Positions 33,901-43,339 are shown, counted from the first letter of the stretch. The stretch is 64,000 nt of DNA from Adhaeribacter soli (GCF_008727925.1 NZ_VTWT01000011.1:107416-171415), one strand, 5' to 3'. Notes: generated from the letters alone by a model not told the origin. Numbers and translations are program-made.

Positions 33901-36640
33901 GATCGCCAAAATCCCATAACCAGGAAGTCGGAGCATTAGATGACCTGTCATGGAAAGAAACTGATCCGGTACAGATAGAACTCAGATCGGGCAAGAAATC
34001 AGCTGCCGGTTTTAGCCCAGGCGCTGTACAGGACCAGGAAGCCTGAAAGCCATCCATAACGGTACGATTATTACTGGTAAAACTCAGGGTTAAAGCCGAT
34101 CGGGTAGAAGTAATGCTTCCGCCGTTTGGCAAGGTATTGCCCGAATAAGTTCCGATTAACGGAAAACTGGTATCCGGTCCATCGTAGATCCGGAGCAGAT
34201 CATTACCACTTTCAAGGTTAAAAGCGGTAAAGGTTAAAGTTACGGTTGCAGCTCCGGTAGGTGCAATGGTAAGGGTGCCGTTTGCATCGTCCGGGTACTG
34301 CCCGATCGGCCCGCCCGGATCGAAAATAGCCCCTGAGCAACGCGTAGCGGTCAGGCCGGTGCCCTTGGCCGGCATTACAACGGTGGTGCAAAAACTGTGG
34401 TTCGGGTCATAATTTATAAAATTGGGTTGCACCAGGGTTCTTGAGCCATTCGCATTGGTAACAGTTAACGTAACGGTATACTGCCCCGGAGAAGAATAAA
34501 TGTGAATTGGGTTTTGCAGGGTAGAAGTATTTGCTGCACCCGAAGCCGGATCGCCAAAATTCCAGAGCCAGGTGGTTGGTCCGTTTATGGAATTATCGGT
34601 AAACGTAACCGGGCCGGAACAGATGGTCTGGGTGCTTACCGTAAAGTCTGCAAGCGGAGGCTGCTGGTCCGTCTGAAAGTTTATGGTATAATCTTCTGTT
34701 TCGGTTTGCAACCTACTGGTAAAGCAGGGATTTGAAGTCGCCGTTAAATACGAATCCGTAACGATACGCATTCTGCAATACCCTAACGCGATGGTGGATG
34801 GGACGGTAATAACGGCTGTGGCAACGGTATTGGTGTAATCTACGGTCATTACCCGCTCCGTGGTTTCAAAGTTACCGTTGCGGTTGTAATCTATCCAGGC
34901 GCTTACAGAAGTATAATTAAGATTACCTCCCCTAGACACGCTCAGGGTAGTGGATTGCCCCGGTATCAGGACTGCCGACGAGCCGGTAAAATCAGAATAA
35001 CCGGTCGGAGCCGCCCCTGAAGTTTTATTCAGATTATTTAGCTTTACATTCGTGATCCAGACGACCTGAATGCCATTACTGGTGGCGGTGCAGGCGGTCT
35101 GGCAAGGTTTTACAACTGTGATCAGATTGGTTTTTACAACGGTGCTGCTTCCGTTGCCATTTGTTGCCGTAAGCGTTACGGTATAGGTGCCGGTGTTATG
35201 ATAGATGTGGGTCGGGTGCTGCAGCGTAGAAGTATTTAAAGCGCCGGATGCCGGATCTCCGAAATTCCAGAGCCAGCTGCCGGGTCCATTCGTGCTTTGG
35301 TCGGTAAAGGCTACAACGGTATCGCAGGAAGCAGAAAAGCTACTGCAGAAGTCTGCTACCGGCAGATTCTGGTTCGGTTGAATAATAATGGTATAATCTT
35401 CTGCCTGCCCGCTGATAATACCATTGCATCCGGTAAAGGTGCTGCCGATCTCATCTGAAATAATGCGCATGCGCAACGGCGTGTTGGTTACGGCAGTGCC
35501 CGGGATTAATATATTTCCGGCCGGGTTTACCATATTCAGGAGCTGAAGCACCATTTCGCTGGCCCCGCTAAAGTTACCGTCGTTGTTTAAATCGATGTAA
35601 ATGCGGGTATCCTGCGGATTAATGCCGGAAGTTAGGGCAACCGGATACGTGTTCCCGGCTGTCACGGTCACAGATTTGGAGCAGGTAAAATCCTGGTAGC
35701 CAGCGGCACCATTGGCCGAGGCATTTACCAGAAGGCCGCTGCCGAAGTCTACGTTGGTAATGCCGTAGCCGCAGCAGAAATTGGTGGTTCCAGGGGTACA
35801 GGCCGCTGCTACCGGTACATTGGTATGGTAAGTTAAGTAGTTGGTTTTAGTAAGGGTATCGGAGCCAATGGCATTCGTTACGGCTAAGGTTATGGTGTAA
35901 GTGCCCGGCCCTGAAAAAGTGTGTACAGGGTTTTTCAGGGTAGAAGTATTAGCTGTTCCGGAAGCAGGATCTCCAAAGTTCCAGCGCCAGGCAGTCGGGC
36001 CATTCTGCGACAGGTCAGTAAAGGCAACGGTGCTGGTACAGGTTATGGAATCGGCGGTAAATGCTGCCACCGGCGCAGCAGTATTGGAAATTATAGTAAT
36101 ACTGTAATCTTCTACCTCAGAATATTGCGGGGTAGAACAGGGCGTAGGTACCGGGGCCGAAAAATTATCGGCTGAAACGCGCATCCGCAGCGGGGTACCG
36201 GTAACGGCCGTGGCCGGAAGCGTTATGGTGCCGGTATGCAGCATTTTATTAGTTGAACTGAAAACCAGTTCTGCAGCAGCCTCAAAAGTGCCGTTGTTGT
36301 TCAGATCTACCCAAACACCTGCGTTTTCATTTACATTACCATTGGTCTGAATGCTGACCGGGTAAGTTAAATTAGCCGTTAAGGTGGCGCCAATAGTACA
36401 GGCATAATCGGTATAGCCGGTTGAGGCTGATACTCCCGGCGTGGTATTATTAATGGCTCCGTTATTAAGGTTCACATTCAGAATGCCCATACCAAATACA
36501 ATGCTGCCGGCCGGCAGGTTGCCGGGCGTACAACTGCTAGCAACCGGGCATTGGGCAAAGCCTTTCAGCACCGGAAAAAGCAGCAGAAATAAAATTCCAC
36601 TTAACAAATAAAAAAACCGGACCTGTAATTTTTGTTTCAT
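30932..36640 (-). CDS. Giant T9SS-secreted protein with GEVED, PKD, CUB-like and Ig-like domains
   Basis: 1902 residues. A signal peptide ending GFAQCP is followed by alternating GEVED-type domains (five, each ending like GETEDYTINI) and PKD domains (six, each with a core such as TSWLWNFGDPASG). A CUB-like domain sits near the middle (LRIYDGPDTSFPLIGTYSG). Four Ig-like repeats follow (CANAAPLQLTGFSPTGGSWS and similar). The end is a T9SS sorting domain: NLYPNPSTGIVNLVLKG, ending VLIRKVVME. The protein should be exported by the Por/T9SS machinery and attached to or released from the surface; adhesion or carbohydrate interaction is the usual guess. At the DNA level the PKD cores are near-identical, favouring recombination between units. 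Confidence 0.88.
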   Translation of the reverse strand: MKQKLQVRFFYLLSGILFLLLFPVLKGFAQCPVASSCTPGNLPAGSIVFGMGILNVNLNNGAINNTTPGVSASTGYTDYACTIGATLTANLTYPVSIQTNGNVNENAGVWVDLNNNGTFEAAAELVFSSTNKMLHTGTITLPATAVTGTPLRMRVSADNFSAPVPTPCSTPQYSEVEDYSITIISNTAAPVAAFTADSITCTSTVAFTDLSQNGPTAWRWNFGDPASGTANTSTLKNPVHTFSGPGTYTITLAVTNAIGSDTLTKTNYLTYHTNVPVAAACTPGTTNFCCGYGITNVDFGSGLLVNASANGAAGYQDFTCSKSVTVTAGNTYPVALTSGINPQDTRIYIDLNNDGNFSGASEMVLQLLNMVNPAGNILIPGTAVTNTPLRMRIISDEIGSTFTGCNGIISGQAEDYTIIIQPNQNLPVADFCSSFSASCDTVVAFTDQSTNGPGSWLWNFGDPASGALNTSTLQHPTHIYHNTGTYTVTLTATNGNGSSTVVKTNLITVVKPCQTACTATSNGIQVVWITNVKLNNLNKTSGAAPTGYSDFTGSSAVLIPGQSTTLSVSRGGNLNYTSVSAWIDYNRNGNFETTERVMTVDYTNTVATAVITVPSTIALGYCRMRIVTDSYLTATSNPCFTSRLQTETEDYTINFQTDQQPPLADFTVSTQTICSGPVTFTDNSINGPTTWLWNFGDPASGAANTSTLQNPIHIYSSPGQYTVTLTVTNANGSRTLVQPNFINYDPNHSFCTTVVMPAKGTGLTATRCSGAIFDPGGPIGQYPDDANGTLTIAPTGAATVTLTFTAFNLESGNDLLRIYDGPDTSFPLIGTYSGNTLPNGGSITSTRSALTLSFTSNNRTVMDGFQASWSCTAPGLKPAADFLPDLSSICTGSVSFHDRSSNAPTSWLWDFGDPASGAANTSTLQNPVHTYPAGTAGAYTVTLITCNSIGCDTLVKTNYINIATPCLTYCASSNHRNAIQWISNVTAGTINNTSAAELNGYGNYTYLRTDLIQGNPLNPVSVTLGDLSGISRYVTVWIDFNQDGIFQITERVLSTPAPASGPGGQFMATGNFTVPANARLGTTRMRIIMNAFAGLSNPCQMNLSLGETEDYTVNILPSTFPTVAGFSADLNTVCTGTVQFTDASANGPTSWLWNFGDPASGAANTSTLQNPTHMYSTTSPGNYTVTLTACKGGQCNTVTKTNYVTIPVPCLTYCASANNNNSAMWISWVKIGTIDNTTSAELNGYGNYTYLRTNLTAGAASTRLQVSANTSSLFIGAWIDFNQDGIFQSTEQVMSDRASATGTPPNTAQIYFTVPATALAGITRMRIIGTTTTYPTNPCATNLSSGETEDYTINIISNPPVANFSGTPLVSCTGLVNFTDASTNTPTSWLWNFGDPGSGAANTSTLQHPSHTFSAPGTYSVTLTATNGGGSNTVSKTNYITVNPAPVVNAGATETVCSNAAQFQLTGFSPAGGTWSGPGVSTSGLFTPTNSLAGNQTLTYTVNQNGCSTSATKTITVNAAPVVSAGTAQAICAAAVPFQLTGFSPAGGTWSGAGVGASGLFTPATSIIGNQTLTYTVSQNGCTTSATKIISVTAVPVASTGPAQTVCANAAPLQLTGFSPTGGSWSGPGVSASGLFTPTNSLIGNQTLTYTVTQYGCTVSANQVITVTPAPVVNAGANDTVCADAAPFQLAGFSPAGGTWSGPGVSATGIFTPATSLAGNQTLTYTYTGNGCTVTATRQVTVSPLPMRPAITLLTPDTLISSVSGSGYEWTLNATTLPTNTRKLKATATGTYAVRVIDGSNCTSAFSQDYSFMVSGIKEASMGEINLYPNPSTGIVNLVLKGQPTAQVTVFNSIGSAVLSKTVPENDNKEAVQLNLSGVAKGIYLIRIKTENKVLIRKVVME

Positions 36641-36807
36641 AAGTCAGAAAGTAAGATTGTGTTTCTAATTTTTTTAACTGTAAGCGGCATATAAAAGAAG
36701 GGTTCTTAGGGAATAACAGCAAATGGAAGGCTCTGTAATGGCCAAGACCAGAAATAGGAGAGGATGGTTGCCTGAGGATAAAAAAAATAACAATGCCGGT
36801 TCATTTA

Positions 36808-37610
36808 ATGAAAAAAGACATTGGTATCTGGATGTGAGTATTCGCAAACGGTAATAAGATCTGGGATAAAATCCTTGGAGGGATTGCATCTGATAATTGT
36901 GCCGGCCTGGGTATTACTGCTGATGGCGGGTATTTATTGGGAGGAGATCCTTTTTCTAATATTTCCGGAGCCAGAAGTCAGAACTCGGTTTCAGTCCGGG
37001 GGGAGGTATTTGGGCCCGGTGTTAGCAGTACCGGCTTATTTAGCCCAGCCAGTGCCTTAGCAGGAACCCAGAACTTAACTTATTCCTTTACGCAAAACGG
37101 CTGCACCGGAACAGCAATCCAACAAGTGGTGATCTCAGCTCCGCTCGTGCAGCCGGTGGTTTTCCTTATTTCCCCGGATACTTTAATTGCTTCGACGTTG
37201 AGAAACAGCTACGAATGGAAACACAACAATACCCCACTTCGGCAACCAGGCGAAAATTGAAAGTAAGTGCATCCGGTGCTTATTCGGTAAGGGTTAAAGA
37301 TGGGGATAATTGCGCCTCTTCTTTTTCTCAGGATTACAACTTTATTATTCCGGGAACCAAGGCGTTAGAGAATTCCGGTTTCAACCTGTACCCAAACCCA
37401 GCAACCGGAAAAGTTACTTTATAGTTGTTTAAGCCGCAGGCTGCGCAGGTTAAAATCTAAAATTCACTGCGTAAGGGTGTCTTAAATAAATATGCAGACT
37501 TAAACGAAAGGCAAATTATACTGGATTTGGAAAACCAGGCAAAGGGGATTTACAATGTTCAGAGAATTGCTGAAGGCTTCAGGCAAATTGACCTGCTGCT
37601 GGTAGAATAA
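36808..37610 (+). pseudogene. Decayed chimeric T9SS protein gene
   Basis: The frame starting at 36808 reads MKKDIGIWM, a stop, then NGNKIWDKILGG and GITADGGYLLGGD. That part resembles the repeats of the 37726-39357 protein. It then runs directly into FGPGVSSTGLFSPASALAGT and LISPDTLIASTLRNSYEW, which resemble the Ig-like and terminal part of the 30932-36640 protein. A frameshift near 37220-37255 and stops at 37422 and near 37456 interrupt the C-terminal sorting domain (NLYPNPATGKVTL). The last stretch, LDLENQAKGIYNVQ, ends at 37610. The gene is therefore a dead fusion of two paralogous types, on the opposite strand to both. Confidence 0.75.
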
Positions 37611-37649
37611 GGCAACCGGACTTCCTCCTGCAGCTTTAAGGCTTATCTA

Positions 37650-37681
37650 AAAAGCCCGCTTAAGTACTTAAGCGGGCTTTT
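37650..37681. terminator. Bidirectional terminator, 32-bp perfect palindrome
   Basis: AAAAGCCCGCTTAAGT and its exact complement form a 32-bp palindrome with A-runs on the left and T-runs on the right, so it works in both directions. It separates the + strand pseudogene (ends 37610) from the minus-strand gene ending at 37726. Confidence 0.8.
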
Positions 37682-37725
37682 CACTGAAAGTTTATGCAGG
37701 TTTATTCGTATTTGTGCTGCTATTA

Positions 37726-39357
37726 CTATTCTATCAGGATCTTCCTGGTTACAATATGGTCGGTAGTAATAATTTGCAATACATAAACCCCTTTGGCAGC
37801 AGATAGATCAAAAGATTCTTTTAATATTCCATCTGCTACTTTTACCTGTTTTTCTAAAACGTTTTTACCTGCTAAGTCGGAAACATGTACTGTAGCGGAT
37901 CTGCTTTTTAAGCCTTTCATTTCCAGCTGAAATCTGCCTTGGCTAGGGTTTGGGAAAACGTTTGGTTTAGCCTCTGATTTTTCTTCTTCAATACCCGTAA
38001 TAGTAATAACGCCACCTAGTTTTACAACCCAATAATCTCGAAGGCCTAAATTAGGTTCGCTTTTATCATGACTTATGTTGGAGCGCGATTCGCCGGCAAG
38101 AATTAAACCCCCATCTTTGGCAATGATCATGGAAGTAGCGCCATCATTTTCAGCCCCGCCGGTTGCTTGGTCCCAAACCCTCGTTCCCAGAGAATCTAAC
38201 TTCAAAGTCCAGATATCCATACCCCCTCTTCTGCTGGTTTTATCTGCATTGAATAACCAGGTATTCGAGTATCCGGTAACCACATAGCCGCCATCGCTGG
38301 TTTGCGTTATGGCATTGGCTCCTTCCGTTTGATCGCCACCATAGGTCTTGTCCCAGAGTTTATTACCGGCCGCATCCAGTTTCACGATCCAATAATCTTC
38401 GAAACCTTTATTTGGCTGGCTCTTCTCATTCCCTACGCCTGAAAGGGAATAGCCGACTACTACGAATCCGCCATCGCGGGCTTGTATTACATCGCTTGGC
38501 CAATCTTTAAGGTTGCCCCCAAACACTTTATCCCAGACCTTATTTCCCAGATTATCCATTTTAATAACCCAAAAATCAGTTGAACCACGGCCCGGCTGCG
38601 ATTTATTCCCGCTTAAGGGAGAACCGGATATGGAAGCCATGATATATCCACCATCGGCAGTTGGTTTTATGGAAGCGAAATAATCATCGTTATTACCACC
38701 AAAAGATTTCTCCCACATTTTATTACCTGCAGCATCGAGTTTCAGAACCCAGTTATCTTTAATACCAAAACCTGCAGACCGGTCACCACCGCTTAAATCA
38801 GAAGTGCCACCAACAATATAACCGCCATCGGCAGTTTGGTGGATCTCTCTCAGGCTCTCTTCCTCCGGGCCGCCATAAGTCTTGTCCCACATCTTATTTC
38901 CGGCGGCATCGAGTTTTATGATCCAGAAATCACTACCGCCTTTAGAAGCATGGCTTTTATCTCCAACAATGCCACCAGATGAGGTCGCGCCTAAGATGCA
39001 GCCACCATCTGAAGTAGCAGCAACCGTAGAAATAGCGTCTACATTGGGCGTTCCGAAGGTCTTATCCCATAATTTTACGCCGTTGGAATTGAGCTTAACT
39101 ACCCAGACATCGTAAATGCCTTTATTAACGCCGGTTATATCGCCTCCCTGAGGAGAATCTGTTTCTCCAGCTAAGATTATTCCGTCGTCCAGGGTTTGGC
39201 ATAACGAACTAATTGTTTCCTGGCCGGTTCCTCCAAGCGTTTTATCCCACAATTTGGCAGGAGCGGTCTGGGCAAGGGTTTCGGAAACGGGAGCTGCTAA
39301 TAAGCCTAATAGCAGGGGCCGCCAGAGAATTGAAGCGTGTTTTGTAAATTTTTTCAT
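37726..39357 (-). CDS. T9SS-secreted repeat protein (WDK/DGG repeats)
   Basis: 543 residues from the ATG at 39357, which gives a standard signal peptide ending ETLAQ; an earlier ATG adds nine residues. Seven repeats of about 55-60 residues follow, with alternating motifs such as KLDAAGNKMWDKTYGG and TADGGYIVGGTS, forming a probable beta-propeller. The C-terminus is a T9SS sorting domain (NVFPNPSQGRFQLEM, ending HIVTRKILIE). Each repeat has a D-x-W-V/I-V/I-K-L core. Secreted or surface-bound; ligand unknown. The + strand pseudogene next door contains one of these repeats. Confidence 0.88.
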   Translation of the reverse strand: MKKFTKHASILWRPLLLGLLAAPVSETLAQTAPAKLWDKTLGGTGQETISSLCQTLDDGIILAGETDSPQGGDITGVNKGIYDVWVVKLNSNGVKLWDKTFGTPNVDAISTVAATSDGGCILGATSSGGIVGDKSHASKGGSDFWIIKLDAAGNKMWDKTYGGPEEESLREIHQTADGGYIVGGTSDLSGGDRSAGFGIKDNWVLKLDAAGNKMWEKSFGGNNDDYFASIKPTADGGYIMASISGSPLSGNKSQPGRGSTDFWVIKMDNLGNKVWDKVFGGNLKDWPSDVIQARDGGFVVVGYSLSGVGNEKSQPNKGFEDYWIVKLDAAGNKLWDKTYGGDQTEGANAITQTSDGGYVVTGYSNTWLFNADKTSRRGGMDIWTLKLDSLGTRVWDQATGGAENDGATSMIIAKDGGLILAGESRSNISHDKSEPNLGLRDYWVVKLGGVITITGIEEEKSEAKPNVFPNPSQGRFQLEMKGLKSRSATVHVSDLAGKNVLEKQVKVADGILKESFDLSAAKGVYVLQIITTDHIVTRKILIE

Positions 39358-39384
39358 AATAATAGCCCGAATTTTGGATGGCAA

Positions 39385-40088
39385 TTAATGGATTTTTAAT
39401 CTCTTAATCTTTCCCAATATTATGGATACTTATAACCAGAACAAAATATAAATTGAACTTATAAAGCCCGGGCAATGATCCGAACCTGATCATTCAATTT
39501 CTTCAGAATTAAAGGAAGGCCTGCTTAGGGAACCAAAGTTTATTTTAAAGACCAGATAAAAGCCACTCTGGTACTAGCGGAGTGGCTTTTATCATGGTAG
39601 ACCGAAGGAAAGAAAAATTGAATTGTATCCAGGGGAATTTACTGGTCCTGGAAGATTCTTAGTGGTAGGTAACACGACAATTGGTTTATTCCTAAAAAAC
39701 TCCGGAGTGGGTTTAAAAGGAATGATGAACAGTTTTTAAGGTTAAAATGATACCGATTTTAAATAAAAAGCCCGCATTGAGGAAGTTCTGAAGCATTTTA
39801 ATTTCACCAGGTCTAAACCTTTTTAAGCATCATACATATTAGATCCTTACCAAAGATCTTACTGGTGCTTCATAAAGCTTTATTTTGTCTGGTAAAAGCA
39901 GGCTGAAGCGTAGTTGTTAGTGAAAACACTATGACCAATTGGCAAAAAATAAAGCAGGTCTCCGCAACTTGCCGAAGAAATCGATGATTCAGCGAAGCTA
40001 AACTATTGGCTACTACTATGGCATTTGAGCGTAGCAACGTAATGGCTCACGTTCGGATTTGAAGAGTCGGGGCAGCCTGCCGCCGGAC
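39385..40088. other. Gene-free interval with module copy 2
   Basis: About 700 bp with no gene-like frame. It contains module copy 2 (39556-39630) and, near 39966-39984, a short CAACTTGCCGAAGAAAT stretch similar to the arm of the 1836 element. Confidence 0.45.
39556..39630 (-). repeat. DKVRYF/terminator module, copy 2
   Basis: ATAAAAGCCACTC (39556-39568) and GAGTGGCTTTTAT (39580-39592) pair perfectly over 13 bp. The bases upstream on the minus strand (39630-39594) translate to DTIQFFFPSVYHD. No gene lies just upstream on the minus strand; the nearest is the FMN reductase gene, stopping at 40089. Confidence 0.6.
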
Positions 40089-40751
40089 TTATTCCACCCG
40101 CTCTGTTTCCTTTGTTAGCTTTTCTCCCAGGAACTCTACCCAGGCTTTTTTCATGCAAGGATAGTGTTTAGAGGCTTCTACCTGATCCATGAAAGCCACC
40201 AGGTTATCTTCAAACCTTTTGGCCAGGGCTGGATCTTTTATATTTCCCTGCTCATCGAAAGCCTGGTGGGCCGAAGCCAGGGAAAACATATCCGGATACA
40301 CCCGGGTGCCGAGGTGCTCCAAAGGAATCCTCAACGACCAAAGCCCCCGGTTCCCGCCGGCCATAGAAGGCGAAGCGGACATTAGTAAGGCATGGTGCTG
40401 GTGGAAAGGCTGCGGGCGAAAGCGTGAAACCCAGTCGATCATATTTTTCAGGCAACCGGGCATGGAGGCGTTATATTCCGGCGAGGAAATAATAAAAGCA
40501 TCGTTGGCCAGAATGCGTTCCCGAAACGCTATCGCGCCTTCCGGGTGATAGTCGTTTACTTCCAGATCCTGGTTAAAGGTAGGGCAATCAAATTCTCTCA
40601 TGTCTGCAAAATCAACTTTGCCACCGTGTTTTTCAATGACCTGAACTGCCAGTTTGGCTAATTTGGTATTAAACGAATCGGTTCTTAACGAAGCCGAGAA
40701 AACCAGAAAGCTTGTCTGGCCCTGTTCCTTATTTTTTAGTTGCTCGTTCAT
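40089..40751 (-). CDS. NADPH-dependent FMN reductase-type oxidoreductase
   Basis: 220 residues with a flavodoxin-like fold. The FMN phosphate-binding motif FSASLRTDSFNTKLAKLA lies at about 18-35 and the second flavin loop SPEYNASMPGCLKNMIDWVS at about 92-111. These match the NADPH-dependent FMN reductase/chromate reductase family. Electron acceptor is unknown (quinones, azo compounds or free FMN are typical). Divergently transcribed from the ferredoxin-cyclase gene with a 341-bp gap. Confidence 0.85.
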   Translation of the reverse strand: MNEQLKNKEQGQTSFLVFSASLRTDSFNTKLAKLAVQVIEKHGGKVDFADMREFDCPTFNQDLEVNDYHPEGAIAFRERILANDAFIISSPEYNASMPGCLKNMIDWVSRFRPQPFHQHHALLMSASPSMAGGNRGLWSLRIPLEHLGTRVYPDMFSLASAHQAFDEQGNIKDPALAKRFEDNLVAFMDQVEASKHYPCMKKAWVEFLGEKLTKETERVE

Positions 40752-41092
40752 TTGAAAGCCTTTATAGCGTTTAAGATTTAACCTGGTTCCGGGAGGTGAT
40801 TAGCATTGAAAACCTGTGATACGAAGAAAAGGAAAAGGAGGCCAGGACTTAATGCCTTCGGTTAAAATATTTGTTTCTTTAAACTGCCGAATTTGGCCAA
40901 CTGCAAAATTATGGCATTAAAGAACGCGTATAAGCCAGACCAATTTTTGTTTTTAAAGTATAACCTGATTCCTCTTTTGCCATGAAAAAAAACAGGTTTT
41001 CTTAAAGTTGGAATACGGTATCAGGCCTGCTCCACGGAACAATAACCTGGGAAAACCCGGGAGCAAATAAAAATAATCAGGATTTTAAGCCC
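40752..41092. other. Divergent promoter region, FMN reductase / ferredoxin-cyclase
   Basis: 341 bp, AT-rich, without a recognisable gene or strong palindrome. It must contain the promoters of both flanking genes; no specific operator could be recognised. Confidence 0.4.
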
Positions 41093-42076
41093 ATGTCCTT
41101 CTCCTTAAAATTTAAAGGTGAAAAAGCGATTCCCGTAGAAAAGGAGCAAACGATCCTGCAGGCATCGCTTGCGGCCGGTATTCCCCATTACCATGCCTGC
41201 GGCGGCAAGGGACAATGTACTACCTGCCGCATAATGGTGCTAACAGGAAAAGAAAAGCTAACCCCGCCTACTGGTAATGAACAGGTAATCAGGAATATAA
41301 AAAAGTTCCCGGCAAATATCCGGCTTGCCTGCCAAACGCATGTATTGGAAGATGGCGTGGAAGTACAGCGCCTGATCCGGGACGAAACAGACCGGTTAAT
41401 TTTTGTGGACGGCAATGTTGCCGATACCATTGGCGAAATAGGCGAGCGCCGTAAACTGGCCCTCTTTTTCATTGATGTGCGCAACTTTACGCCTTTTCTG
41501 GAAAACAACCTGCCTTTCGATGTCATTCACCTCATGCGCCGGATCCTGAGTATTTTTAAGAATGCTATCGTACAGTACAACGGGGAAATTATAGATACCG
41601 CCGGCGATGGGCTTTATGCCGTATTCGGTCTCGATAGCAAAATAAGGGAGGCAGTGGATTCGGCAGTGCTGGCCGGGTTTAAGATCCTGGAAGATCTCCG
41701 GATTTATAATAATACCTACGTGCGGCCCTACTTTAATCATACTTTCGAAGTTGGGATCGGGGTGCATGCAGGCAACGTAGTGGTAGGTAACGTAGGCATC
41801 GGGTTGAGCCATAACCTTACAGTTATGGGCTACCCGGTTAATATAGCAGCCCGGCTGCAGGCCGCCACCAAAGAACTCAACAACAACTTTGTGATCTCGG
41901 CCCTGGCGTACCGGTTGCTGAAAAAACCACCTTATTCCCTTGGCTGCGGCCACCTGAACCTTAGGGGGGTAAGCAGTACGTATGAAGTTCAACTTATTGG
42001 TCACCCTTATCTGGGTACTTCAAACGCATCCTCAGGCAAACTCCTGAGCGGCCCTCCCGATCAGTTCCTGTTGTAA
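41093..42076 (+). CDS. Adenylate/guanylate cyclase with N-terminal 2Fe-2S ferredoxin domain
   Basis: 327 residues. Residues 1-95 form a plant/adrenodoxin-type ferredoxin domain with ligands C36, C42, C45 and C80 (HACGGKGQCTTC, LACQTH). A class III nucleotide cyclase domain occupies about 120-300. Its two metal-binding aspartates are D128 (FFIDVRNFT) and D172 (DTAGDGLYAVFG), and its transition-state region is VMGYPVNIAARLQ. The enzyme should make cAMP or cGMP, with activity possibly gated by cluster redox state. It is followed 90 bp later by an MFS gene and faces an FMN reductase. No membrane segment is visible, so it is cytosolic. Confidence 0.9.
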   Translation: MSFSLKFKGEKAIPVEKEQTILQASLAAGIPHYHACGGKGQCTTCRIMVLTGKEKLTPPTGNEQVIRNIKKFPANIRLACQTHVLEDGVEVQRLIRDETDRLIFVDGNVADTIGEIGERRKLALFFIDVRNFTPFLENNLPFDVIHLMRRILSIFKNAIVQYNGEIIDTAGDGLYAVFGLDSKIREAVDSAVLAGFKILEDLRIYNNTYVRPYFNHTFEVGIGVHAGNVVVGNVGIGLSHNLTVMGYPVNIAARLQAATKELNNNFVISALAYRLLKKPPYSLGCGHLNLRGVSSTYEVQLIGHPYLGTSNASSGKLLSGPPDQFLL

Positions 42077-42166
42077 GTTTCAGGGCTTAACCGGGCTGGA
42101 TAAAAGATAATAACCGAAAAAGAGCACCTTTCAGAGAACTTTTAAACAGCTTAAAAAGAATCTACC

Positions 42167-43339
42167 ATGAGCGAAAAACGAGCTGCAGCCGAGAGCAAAG
42201 AGGTCTTCCCCTGGCTGATTATGATCCTGATGTCTTCGGTAACTTTTGTGGGGATCCTTTCTGAACTGATGCCTTCCGGCGTTCTTCCGCAAATGATGGC
42301 CGATCTGGATATCAGCGAGGTTCAGGGCGGTAATCTGGTAGGATACTACGCCATTGCGTCAGCTATTTTCGCGATACCGCTTGTATCCCTTACCATGCCA
42401 TTCAACCGCAAAATTTTGTTGCTGCTGCTGCTGGCCGGATTTGCGGTTTCCAATATTGTTGCGGGCCTCCTGCATAGCTATACTGTAATAATAATCCTGC
42501 GGGTGATAGGTGGAATTTGTGCCGGCGTCATGTGGCCCATGATCGCGGCTTATGGCATGCGCCTGGTAAATGCAAACCAGCACGGGAAAGCAATTGCGGT
42601 GATCATGGCCGGAAACACCCTGGGTATCAGTTTGGGGATGCCGGTGGTAACCTATATTGGGAACGAATTTGGCTGGCGGACAGAATTTATCGCGCTGGGG
42701 GTATTTATTCTGGTCCTTGCGTTGCTGTGCATTTTTATGCTGCCTTCCATTCCGGGCGAGAAACTTACCAAAAGCTCCTCGCCCTTTGCCCTGCTCAGAA
42801 TCCCGGAAGTATTAATTGTGCTTTTGCTTACCCTGCTGGGGGTGAGCGCGCATTATGGCGTGTATGTGTATATCACAAGCCTGGTAGAAGAACTTAACCT
42901 TGCCGGCGGCATAGAAGGGGCACTGCTACTTTTTGGGGTTGGGTCGCTGATCTCCCTATTGCTGGCCATAAAATACACCGATCAACACCTGCGATTTTTA
43001 ACGGTGGCCATGTTTGCTTTGCTCGCCGTTTCTATGGTGGTCTTTATCCTTTTCGGCGGAACAACCGGGATCTCGCATTTTGCTTTCTTTCTGTGGGGAC
43101 TTTCCTTTGGCCCATTGGTTACCCTTTTTCAGGCCGCGGTGAGCAAGCAGGTAGAAAAAGCCAAAGACGTTGCCACCTCGGTGCAATCTTCTACTTTCAA
43201 CTTTCCCATTATGCTGGCAACTTCCGGGGCTGGCCTGCTGCTTGGCAAGTATACGCCTATGGTATTACCGATAATGGCTATTGCTTTAGCTGTTCCGGGC
43301 ATGGTAATTTCCTTTTTGGCAAGAAAGACCTTAAGTTGA
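42167..43339 (+). CDS. MFS transporter, sugar/drug efflux type
   Basis: 390 residues with 12 membrane segments. The pattern (LMPSGVLPQMMADLDISEVQGG at the first loop, RVIGGICAGVMWPMIAAYGMR in the middle) fits the AraJ/arabinose efflux-like branch of the major facilitator superfamily (DHA1). Substrate cannot be predicted. It lies 90 bp after the cyclase gene on the same strand and may be co-transcribed with it. Confidence 0.85.
   Translation: MSEKRAAAESKEVFPWLIMILMSSVTFVGILSELMPSGVLPQMMADLDISEVQGGNLVGYYAIASAIFAIPLVSLTMPFNRKILLLLLLAGFAVSNIVAGLLHSYTVIIILRVIGGICAGVMWPMIAAYGMRLVNANQHGKAIAVIMAGNTLGISLGMPVVTYIGNEFGWRTEFIALGVFILVLALLCIFMLPSIPGEKLTKSSSPFALLRIPEVLIVLLLTLLGVSAHYGVYVYITSLVEELNLAGGIEGALLLFGVGSLISLLLAIKYTDQHLRFLTVAMFALLAVSMVVFILFGGTTGISHFAFFLWGLSFGPLVTLFQAAVSKQVEKAKDVATSVQSSTFNFPIMLATSGAGLLLGKYTPMVLPIMAIALAVPGMVISFLARKTLS

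Noticed and set aside
36821..37060. Plus-strand frame as a functional gene
   Set aside because: It overlaps the chimeric pseudogene in another frame and encodes no recognisable motif; the pseudogene frame fits two known neighbours.
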